From Dehalococcoidia bacterium (lineage in GTDB: Bacteria; Chloroflexota; Dehalococcoidia; Lucifugimonadales; UBA1123), in contig JAGWBK010000040.1 in assembly GCA_021295915.1 (NCBI GenBank), forward strand, positions 1-38,851: a stretch of 38,851 bases of DNA, written 5' to 3'. The translations under genes were made by a program, and so were the position numbers. The notes beneath the pieces are model-generated. The model saw only the letters and a list, made by a program, of their open reading frames with translations. It ran no database searches and was not told where the DNA came from. Within the stretch, counting starts at the first letter, position 1. Each line of letters opens with the position of its first letter. Below are positions 32,677 through 38,851 of the stretch, in pieces.

Positions 32677-34755
32677 CTAGTTCTCAGACACCCACCACTC
32701 TTCGAACAGCCAGTGGGCGAGGGCGGCATGCGCCTGTACGCCATTGATGTTCGCGCGGTGTGCATACATAACCGGTGTGTACGCGAGGTACAGCACTGGT
32801 ACGTCCTCGATCAGGATCTCCTGCATCTCCTGGAAGTAGTCCTTGCGGGTCTGGAAGTCAGCCTCGCTGGAAGCGAGGTCCAGGAGTTCGTCCAGTCGCG
32901 CGTTGTTGTAGTACGACTCGTTCCAGACGCCGCTGCCCCTGAGCTGTACGCTTATGGCTGCATTGGCCGGCCGAGCGCCCCACGCGCTGGTCACGAACGG
33001 GCAGCAGGGGTTCATCCACTGCGCTGTCCAGTAAGCTGAAGAGTCGTGCGCCGTGATGTTGACGCTGATCCCGATGTCGGCCGCCTCTACAGACTCCTTG
33101 AACGCCTCTGCCGTATCCAGCATCTGGCTGAAGTCCGAGGTGTCCAGGTTGATCTCGACTCCGTCACCGTATCCGGCAGCTTCGAGGTACTCCCTGGCCT
33201 TCATGAGGTCCTGCTTGATAATCGGCTGCTCGTCCCAGTAGTACTGGTCGTTGATGCCGACGGGGTGGTCGTTGGCCGGTGAGCCCCGACCGAACAGCGC
33301 TGCCTCAGCAACGAAGTCGCGGTCCACGGCGTACTGCAGCGCCTTGCGCAGGTTCTTGTTCGAGAAGATCGAGTCATTTGCGCCCTGAACGGCTGCGTGG
33401 TCGTCGTTGCCCTGGACGTGGGCGTAGCTGGTGTGCATGTCGATTACGACGACACCGGCGGACGGTGTGGTCGCGATGCGCACGTCAGGGTTTCCTGCCA
33501 GCGCACCCAGCGACTCGAAGGCTGGCGAGAGCACTACGTCGATCGCGCCTGTCTTCAGAGCCTCGATGCGGGTGACCTGCTCGGGCATGTAGAAGAAGAC
33601 CATCTGGTCGGCATGAGGTCTGCCTTCACGCCAGTAGTCCGGGTTGCGGTCCATGACTGATCGGACAGTCGGGTTATGCTCCCCGAGTGTGTATGGTCCG
33701 GAACCGTATTCGGCGGATGCGATCTCTTCGCTTGAGACTCCGTTCGGGACGATTCGGCCATGGTAGTCAGTCATGTCGCCCATCAGGAACGCGTTCGGAT
33801 CGCCGAGGTCGAGTACAACCGTCAGGTCGTCAGGCGTCGTGATGGTGTCGATGTAGTTGATGTTGTCCCTATGTGGTGAGGGTGAGTCCGGGTGCCGTAT
33901 CCGGTCAAGCGTGTACTTGATGTCGGCAGACGTTACCGGATCGCCGCTGTGGAATCTGATTCCCTCGCGTACCTTGAACGTGTACTGGGACAGGTCTGCG
34001 GTGGACGACCAGGACTCCACGGCCCATGGCGTCACTTCGCCGTCGTACCAGTACATGGTGATGCTGTCGTGTGTCAGCTCACCGTAAGGCGCTTCTGCCT
34101 GCGCCAGTCCCGCGAGCATCGGGTCGAGCGAGTTGAACGCGATCATCCCGAATCTGATGGAGCCGCCCTGTGTGGGCTTGTCACCCATCATTCCCATGGC
34201 GGGCTCGGGCGTTGCAACGGCCCTGTCGACGATGGCCTGCACCTGCTCGGCGGTTATCTGGCCCTCGGTCGCCTTCATGACCGCGGACTGAACGTCCTCA
34301 GTGGTCATCATGCCGGCCTGCGACTCGCTGACCGCCATCGAGATCGCCGACTGGACGTCTGCGCCGGTGACTGCGTCCGCTGTCGCGGCCATCACTGCGC
34401 TCTCGACCATCGCCTGGATCTGCTCAGGGCTTGCGCCCTCAGAAGCGGCGCCAGCCACGGCACTCTCCACCATAGCCTGGATCTCGCTGGCCGAGACCTG
34501 CTCGGGAAGGTCAGGCATCTGGACGCTTCCGACGGCTGCCTGCACCATCGACTGGATCTCCTCTGCAGAGACCTGTGGCTGTGCTGCCGGCTGTGCCTGC
34601 GTTACTGCATCTGCGACGATGCTGCGAAGCTGCTGCTCGTCGATCGCCGGCGCTGGGGCCGGATCACTCGAGCACGCCAGCGCGACGATCAGCGCAATGG
34701 CTAGCCCGAATACTGCCAGGTGCTTCAGTTTGAATGTACAAAAGGGTAACTTCAT
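32677..34755 (-). CDS. Peptide ABC transporter substrate-binding lipoprotein with repetitive spacer
   Basis: 692 residues. Lipoprotein signal with Cys28 (IVALAC), repetitive module about 39-181 made of roughly 22-residue units (for example QVSAEEIQSMVQAAV, MVESAVMAATADAVTG), a Gly/Met-rich break, then an SBP_bac_5 domain from about 197 (GGSIRFGMIAFNSLDPML, TFKVREGIRFHSGDPVTSADIKYTLDRI, AVDRDFVAEAALFG, PVLYLAYTPVMYAHRANINGV). AAGGAGG precedes the start. First structural gene after the TetR gene; complete, unlike the operon-1 binding protein. The module is shared with the ProX protein. Ligand likely a peptide or similar; several proteins of this fold bind other solutes. Confidence 0.94.
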   Translation of the reverse strand: MKLPFCTFKLKHLAVFGLAIALIVALACSSDPAPAPAIDEQQLRSIVADAVTQAQPAAQPQVSAEEIQSMVQAAVGSVQMPDLPEQVSASEIQAMVESAVAGAASEGASPEQIQAMVESAVMAATADAVTGADVQSAISMAVSESQAGMMTTEDVQSAVMKATEGQITAEQVQAIVDRAVATPEPAMGMMGDKPTQGGSIRFGMIAFNSLDPMLAGLAQAEAPYGELTHDSITMYWYDGEVTPWAVESWSSTADLSQYTFKVREGIRFHSGDPVTSADIKYTLDRIRHPDSPSPHRDNINYIDTITTPDDLTVVLDLGDPNAFLMGDMTDYHGRIVPNGVSSEEIASAEYGSGPYTLGEHNPTVRSVMDRNPDYWREGRPHADQMVFFYMPEQVTRIEALKTGAIDVVLSPAFESLGALAGNPDVRIATTPSAGVVVIDMHTSYAHVQGNDDHAAVQGANDSIFSNKNLRKALQYAVDRDFVAEAALFGRGSPANDHPVGINDQYYWDEQPIIKQDLMKAREYLEAAGYGDGVEINLDTSDFSQMLDTAEAFKESVEAADIGISVNITAHDSSAYWTAQWMNPCCPFVTSAWGARPANAAISVQLRGSGVWNESYYNNARLDELLDLASSEADFQTRKDYFQEMQEILIEDVPVLYLAYTPVMYAHRANINGVQAHAALAHWLFEEWWVSEN

Positions 34756-34849
34756 CGTGGATATCCTCCTTAGCTATGGACCTTTCTGGTCCGAGTCCCG
34801 ATTGTCTATCTGTATGCCGAGCCGGCCTGAACGCGCAATTCAGCGCATG

Positions 34850-35452
34850 TCATGCCTGCTCTGTCGAAACCCCGTTTCTGAATATGCTCCACAGGCTGGA
34901 GCTTTCGCCGACTGGATAGTCCTCGTCTCCGAAGTGGTTGAGCGTATTCACCGCCTGGATCAACCCGTAGAACTGAACTGAAGCCGCCTTCAGATCGATG
35001 TCCTTCCGGACCTCTTCCTTATGAACGCCGACGCTCAGCTGCGCCTCGATCATCGACAGGTGCCTGTCTATGGCCGTTTGCATCAGCCTTCTCAGTTCGG
35101 CGTCACCGTTCATCAGCACTTCGGCTATCACCATGAACGAGACACCGGTCACCGTGGACGGTGCGACGTTGTCCTTCAGCACCTCCTCCAGGCGCCTCAG
35201 GCCAGCGTCCGGGTCGCCGTCGATAAGATCGATTCTTCGGTTCAGCCTGAGGTCGATGTCTTCGATCAACCCGGCGATGATCTGCTTCTTGCCCTTGAAG
35301 TGGCGGTAGATCGCACCTTCGCTGACACCGACTGCGCGGGCCAGGCTGCCGATGGTAAGCGCCTGCATCCCGTGGTCCGTTATGACCACTCGTGCAGCCT
35401 CGATGAACTCGCGCCTCCTGACATCCGTGGGGCGCCGCACCCGCATAACCAT
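34850..35452 (-). CDS. TetR-family transcriptional regulator
   Basis: 200 residues. N-terminal helix-turn-helix LTIGSLARAVGVSEGAIYRHF at about 32-52, preceded by the RRREFIEAARVVI helix; the C-terminal ligand domain is not assignable. Family members repress until a small ligand binds. It is the first gene of operon 2, 94 bases before the binding-protein gene, and a strong promoter with an inverted repeat lies above it, so autorepression and control of the importer are likely (inference). The start could be 35452 or the ATG two codons later. Confidence 0.93.
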   Translation of the reverse strand: MVMRVRRPTDVRRREFIEAARVVITDHGMQALTIGSLARAVGVSEGAIYRHFKGKKQIIAGLIEDIDLRLNRRIDLIDGDPDAGLRRLEEVLKDNVAPSTVTGVSFMVIAEVLMNGDAELRRLMQTAIDRHLSMIEAQLSVGVHKEEVRKDIDLKAASVQFYGLIQAVNTLNHFGDEDYPVGESSSLWSIFRNGVSTEQA

Positions 35453-35503
35453 CTCGCCAAGTCCACACTATCCCTAATTTGTAAGTGAACGCTCGCAAGC
35501 CAA

Positions 35504-35534
35504 TATATAGAAATACTACCGTTTAGGTCAAACG
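35504..35534 (-). promoter_or_regulatory. Promoter of the TetR-dpp operon 2 with candidate operator
   Basis: Minus-strand TTGACC (35531-35526), 16-base spacer, TATATA (35509-35504), about 50 bases above the TetR start. The inverted repeat CGTTT-N5-AAACG (35520-35534) overlaps the -35, a fitting place for a TetR operator. Confidence 0.5.
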
Positions 35535-35561
35535 TACGGCCCCAACTCTCAGACTTCGACA

Positions 35562-35710
35562 GTCCCTCTACCGGGACTGCAAGGAGCAGGTAAGGGTGTT
35601 CAGACAGGCCTGGTTACCAGCCAACGGACCCCCTCTCCCGGGGGAGAGGGCTGGGGTGAGGGTGAAAAGTGCGAATTCCCACCTCCTTAGCTCCCTCAGG
35701 ACCACCCCCA
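35562..35710. repeat. Compound class B element, second copy
   Basis: Matches 19428-19590: CCCTCT start, GGTAAGGGTGT, CCAGCCAAC-GACCCCC, the class B stem (here CTCCCGGGGGAGAGGG) and tail, then flank containing AGCTCCCTC. It lies in the 408-base divergent gap 35453-35860 between the TetR and FAH genes. Confidence 0.75.
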
Positions 35711-35785
35711 CACTTGATACAAGGGCGAGCGTGAAGCTCTCATCTGGCAGCTGTAGAATGCCGTCCCTCAAACGCCTCGCGCCTC

Positions 35786-35794
35786 TGATACAAT
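35786..35794 (+). promoter_or_regulatory. Extended -10 promoter candidate for the first plus-strand FAH gene
   Basis: TGATACAAT (TGn then TACAAT), 66 bases before the start at 35861. The -35 is weak. Confidence 0.35.
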
Positions 35795-35860
35795 CAGCGC
35801 AGACCATGACCCGACAGGCGGCCACGCTGTTATTCGAGTACTTTTAGGAGGGGTTCCCCG

Positions 35861-36763
35861 ATGAAGCTAGTGTTCTTTGACGACTTCAAACTAGGCGTGG
35901 TTGAAGGCGACCGCGTCAAGGACGTGTCAGGCGTCGTGGCCGACATCCCACACCTGGGCCCGCATCACCTGATCAACGGACTTATCGAGCGGTTCGACGA
36001 GTACAGGCCACGTATAGAAGAGGCCGCCGCGTCCTCCGACGGCGTACCGCTGGACAGTGTCCAGCTCAGGCCTCCGACTCCAAAGCCCGGCAAGCTCGTG
36101 TGCATGGCCGTCAACTACATGGAAGATGGCACTCGCGACGAGCCCGCGCCCATCAACGCTTTTCTGAAATCCCCGAAAGCCGTTGTCAGCGACGGCGACA
36201 CTGTCGTGCTCAACAAAGAACCAGCGACTATCTTCGAGCACGAAGCCGAGCTTGGCCTCGTTATAGGCAAGCGCGCCTCCAAGGTCAGCGCCGAAGACTG
36301 GGAAGAGTACGTGTTCGGCTACATGAACTTCATCGACGTCTCCTCGAGGGGACTCGGCGCGCCTGCAATGGACAGCTTCTTCCCCACCAAGTCGCCGCAC
36401 ACGTCGGCCCCGCTTGGCCCGTTCCTGGTGACCGCCGACGAGATCGAGAATCCCCAGAACCTCGCGATCAAGCTGTCCGTCAGCGGCGTGCTCAGGCAGG
36501 ATTTCAACACCGACGACATGGCACACAAGATCCCAAGAGTGATCGAGTTCGCGTCTGACGTAACGACGCTCGACCCCGGCGACGTTGTCGCCACCGGCAC
36601 GAATCATCGAGGCCTGGGTCCGTTGCACGACGGCGACACCATAGAGATGGAGGTAGAGGGCCTGGGAGTCCTACACCTCAACGTGCAGGACGACCTCCAC
36701 CGAGAGTGGCCCCGCGAGACCCGCCTCGAAAAAGAGGCAAGAGAAGCCGCCGCCAGCGATTAG
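35861..36763 (+). CDS. FAH-family hydrolase, 300 aa (paralogue 1)
   Basis: Fumarylacetoacetate-hydrolase fold enzyme. Metal ligands in IFEHEAELGLVIGK (Glu128, Glu130) and GYMNFIDVSSRG (Asp159), active-site Lys region FFPTKSPHTSAPLGPF (Lys177) and GDVVATGTNHRGLGP near the C-terminus. The N-terminal about 70 residues form the usual small domain. An AGGAGGGG site precedes the ATG. A paralogue with the same architecture follows 225 bases later. Family reactions include acylpyruvate and fumarylacetoacetate hydrolysis, oxaloacetate decarboxylation and dehydration of sugar acids; the substrate is not known. Confidence 0.94.
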   Translation: MKLVFFDDFKLGVVEGDRVKDVSGVVADIPHLGPHHLINGLIERFDEYRPRIEEAAASSDGVPLDSVQLRPPTPKPGKLVCMAVNYMEDGTRDEPAPINAFLKSPKAVVSDGDTVVLNKEPATIFEHEAELGLVIGKRASKVSAEDWEEYVFGYMNFIDVSSRGLGAPAMDSFFPTKSPHTSAPLGPFLVTADEIENPQNLAIKLSVSGVLRQDFNTDDMAHKIPRVIEFASDVTTLDPGDVVATGTNHRGLGPLHDGDTIEMEVEGLGVLHLNVQDDLHREWPRETRLEKEAREAAASD

Positions 36764-36815
36764 CATAGCGTGGCATGATGATGCTGACTGGCCCCGACAA
36801 CCAATTTCGCCAAAC

Positions 36816-36910
36816 CGTCATTCCCGCGAAAGCGGGAATCCACAGGTTCCCTCTCCCTTAGAGCCTGCCCCGTACTTGATACGGGGGAGAGGGCTAGGGT
36901 GAGGGTGAAA
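36816..36910. repeat. Class A plus class B repeats between the two FAH genes
   Basis: Class A (TTCCCGC-GAAA-GCGGGAA, 36816-36845) and class B with inserted hairpin CCCCGTA-CTTGA-TACGGGG (36848-36910). Same orientation as the copies among minus-strand genes. Confidence 0.88.
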
Positions 36911-36988
36911 AGCCCCGCCCCCAAACTACCAGGCCACAGGCACCCAACCCACTGAAAAACAAACTGAAAACCGCAGGACGGTAATTCA

Positions 36989-37903
36989 ATGAAACTAGTA
37001 ATGTTCAACGACTTCGTCCCCGGCGTGCTCGACGGCAACCGCGTTGTGGACATCTCTTCCGCCGTGAGCGACATCCCCCACATGTCGCCGCAGGAGCTTA
37101 TGTCCGGCATCATCGCCAACTTCGATTCCCTGAAGGGCAGTATAGAAGCCCTGGTCTCCTCGTCCGATGGAGTAGACCGCTCCGACGTCCGCCTGCGCTC
37201 GCCGCTGCCCAAGCCCACGCAGATCGTCGCCATGGCTGCGAACTACATGGAGCACGGAGCGCGCGAGGCGCCTGCGCCGATCAACGCTTTCCTCAAGTCC
37301 TCGAACTCGATCATCGGCGACGGCGACACGCTCGTCCTTCCCGACGCACCCGCGGCCATCTTCCACCACGAGGCCGAGCTTGGCGTCGTGATCGGCACCG
37401 AGGTCAAGAACGTCGACGCCGCAGACGCATATCAATATATATTCGGTTACGTGAACTTCATCGACGGCTCGGCGCGAGGTGTGGGAGGAAACAGCTTCTT
37501 CCAGGGCAAGTCCTGGGACACCTTCGGCCCGGTCGGACCGTGCCTGGTGACGGCCGACGAGGTCGACGACCCTCAGAACGTCAACGTTCGCCTGTGGGTG
37601 AACGGCAGGCTGCGACAGGATTTCTCCACGAGCGACATGGCCTACAACATCGCCCGCTGCATCGAGTGGGCGAGCGGCATCACGACTCTCGAGCCCGGCG
37701 ACATCCTTGCGACAGGCACCAACCACCAGGGCCTCGGCGCGATGCAGGATGGCGACGTGATCGAGATGCACATCGACGGACTCGACAAGCTGACGATCAA
37801 CGTCCGCGACGACCTCAAGCGAGAGTGGCCCCGCGAGATAGACCAGGCCACCGCCGACTTCGCCGCCGGAAGAACAACATCAGGCGGTTTCGGCCGTAGC
37901 TGA
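36989..37903 (+). CDS. FAH-family hydrolase, 304 aa (paralogue 2)
   Basis: Collinear with the preceding FAH enzyme: IFHHEAELGVVIG supplies the Glu pair, GYVNFIDGSARG the Asp, FFQGKSWDTFGPVGPCLV the Lys region and GDILATGTNHQGLG the substrate loop. Conservation is highest in these blocks, while the N-terminal domain and the segment around 165-185 differ, so the copies may take different substrates. A ribosome site AGGACGG lies upstream. The short C-terminal Gly/Arg tail is variable. The intervening repeats may separate the two transcripts. Confidence 0.94.
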   Translation: MKLVMFNDFVPGVLDGNRVVDISSAVSDIPHMSPQELMSGIIANFDSLKGSIEALVSSSDGVDRSDVRLRSPLPKPTQIVAMAANYMEHGAREAPAPINAFLKSSNSIIGDGDTLVLPDAPAAIFHHEAELGVVIGTEVKNVDAADAYQYIFGYVNFIDGSARGVGGNSFFQGKSWDTFGPVGPCLVTADEVDDPQNVNVRLWVNGRLRQDFSTSDMAYNIARCIEWASGITTLEPGDILATGTNHQGLGAMQDGDVIEMHIDGLDKLTINVRDDLKREWPREIDQATADFAAGRTTSGGFGRS

Positions 37904-37930
37904 GAAACTCCAGTTTGGGAGCGAAAGTAT

Positions 37931-37969
37931 CCCCTCTCCCTCAGGGAGAGGGCTAGGGTGAGGGTGAAA
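37931..37969. repeat. Class B repeat
   Basis: CCCTCTCCCTCAGGGAGAGGG stem plus CTAGGGTGAGGGTGAAA tail between the second FAH gene and the GTPase gene. Confidence 0.9.
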
Positions 37970-38067
37970 CCCCGCACACCAGACTAGTACAGCCAGCAGC
38001 AAGAAGTTGAGCACCCAGTCCCCCAACCCAGTGGGAGACCACTAGTAGAAAACAGGAGGTTGCAGCA

Positions 38068-38851
38068 ATGCCCACTAATGTACCTCCTCAATATAGAGAG
38101 GCCGAGGACAGGTTCAGACAGGCCAGGACGGTGCAGGCAAAGATCGCCGCGCTCCAGGAGATGCTCGCGATCATGCCCAAGCACAAGGGCACCGACCACC
38201 TGAAGGCCCAGCTGCGCTCGCGGCTGTCGAAGCTGATGGGCGAGTTGGAAGGCGCGTCGGCGAAGGGTCCCAGCAGCGGCAGGACCGAACCCTTCTCCAT
38301 GCCCAAGGAGGGCGGAGGAAGGGCCACGCTGATCGGCCCGACCAACACCGGTAAATCCCTTTTGCTGAACCGCTCGACCGGCGCGAGAAGCAGGGTAGGC
38401 GCCTACGAGCTCAGCACCCAGGAGCCCGTTCCAGGGATGCTGAACTACGAAGACGTCCGCATCCAGTTCGTGGACACGCCCCCGATCTCCAACCCGTCCA
38501 CACAGGGCCGCCTGTATGGCCTGCTCAGGAACACCGACGTCTTCGTCGTAGTGGTCGACATGTCCATGGACGCCGTATCCCAGGCCGACGATGTCTTTAC
38601 TTCGCTGGGCGAGTGGAACTTCAGCATGTTGGGCAGAGACAACTGGCCTGACAGCCGCAACGAGTGGCTGGACAAGCCCACCATCATCGTCGGCAACAAG
38701 GCCGACATCCCCGGCGCGCTCGACCAGTACGAGTACCTCGAGGCCGCGTTCGGAGATCGCTACCCGGTGATAATGACCAGCGCCGAAGAAGAGGTCGGCT
38801 TCGACGAGATCGCCAGTGAGATCTTCGAGGCCCTCAAGGTGATCCGCGTCT
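38068..38851 (+). CDS. DRG/Obg-like GTPase (3' end cut by window edge)
   Basis: Open to the right edge; 261 codons visible. The start at 38068 has an excellent AGGAGGT site 7 bases upstream. A charged helical N-terminus (9-60) like that of developmentally-regulated GTPases precedes the G domain: P-loop GPTNTGKS at 90-97, G3 DTPP at 136-139, G4 NKAD at 210-213 and G5-like TSAE near 239. The missing part should include the end of the G domain and a TGS domain if it is a true DRG homologue. Probably ribosome-associated, by family. It is separated from the FAH gene by a class B repeat. Confidence 0.88.
   Translation, partial: MPTNVPPQYREAEDRFRQARTVQAKIAALQEMLAIMPKHKGTDHLKAQLRSRLSKLMGELEGASAKGPSSGRTEPFSMPKEGGGRATLIGPTNTGKSLLLNRSTGARSRVGAYELSTQEPVPGMLNYEDVRIQFVDTPPISNPSTQGRLYGLLRNTDVFVVVVDMSMDAVSQADDVFTSLGEWNFSMLGRDNWPDSRNEWLDKPTIIVGNKADIPGALDQYEYLEAAFGDRYPVIMTSAEEEVGFDEIASEIFEALKVIRV

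Noticed and set aside
7312-37969. CRISPR array
   Set aside because: The repeats are dispersed singly with kilobase gaps, are internally palindromic and have no regular spacers; no cas genes are present.
36760-38348. Minus-strand open frames opposite the FAH and GTPase genes
   Set aside because: Shadows of strongly supported plus-strand genes; the peptides are repeat-derived or lack motifs.

Overview
The window looks like a piece of a moderately GC-rich bacterial chromosome, most plausibly an uncultured Chloroflexota of the Dehalococcoidia/SAR202 type. That assignment is inference. It rests on the gene set (enolase-superfamily, FAH-family, SDR, amidase, CocE-type and sulfite-oxidase-type enzymes beside several ABC importers), on lipoprotein binding proteins with long repetitive N-terminal spacers, and on the dense short palindromic repeats between genes. 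No rRNA, tRNA, phage, plasmid or CRISPR signal was found.

Layout. 1-3656: dipeptide/oligopeptide ABC operon 1 on the minus strand (promoter, binding lipoprotein broken by a frameshift, dppB, dppC running off the left edge). 3988-12499: minus-strand catabolic genes: two tandem SDR paralogues, an amidase, a membrane-anchored sulfite-oxidase-family molybdoenzyme, a mandelate-racemase-type enolase and a CocE-type hydrolase. 12752-14555: a disrupted Uma2 nuclease-fold gene, a disrupted PIN (VapC-like) gene and a hypothetical upstream partner. 14765-17805: a methyltransferase, a small membrane protein and a surface protein with three lesions. 18080-19303: an orphan LivK-like lipoprotein. 19673-24471: FAH hydrolase, alpha-E protein, ammonium transporter and circularly permuted ATP-grasp protein, all minus. 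24727-28419: glycine-betaine-type proVWX operon (proV frameshifted) ending in a branched hairpin. 28641-35531: peptide ABC operon 2 (TetR, binding lipoprotein, dppB with two frameshifts, dppC, fused dppD-dppF). 35861 to the end: two paralogous FAH hydrolases and a DRG-like GTPase cut by the right edge, all plus.

Three themes cross the window. (1) Intergenic space is filled by three classes of short hairpin repeats: A, a 7-bp stem with a GAAA-like loop; B, a CCCTCTCCC...GAGAGGG stem with a GGGTGAGGGTGAAA tail; C, longer palindromes of the GGGCGGGTTT type. They show compensatory base changes and, for A and B, a nearly constant orientation. One A-B-A composite lies between two short direct copies of a gene's 3' end, as a small non-autonomous mobile element would. 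Class C-like and other repeat sequence also occurs in frame inside two genes. (2) Six genes carry out-of-frame lesions. This is either real decay or poor assembly, and read mapping should settle it first. (3) The binding proteins of two unrelated importers share the same repetitive spacer after their lipobox, and a third uses a different Glu/Lys/Val repeat.

The most interesting candidates are the shared lipoprotein spacer module, the ATP-grasp/Amt/alpha-E cluster with its repeat insertion, and the three-way-junction RNA structure downstream of proX.
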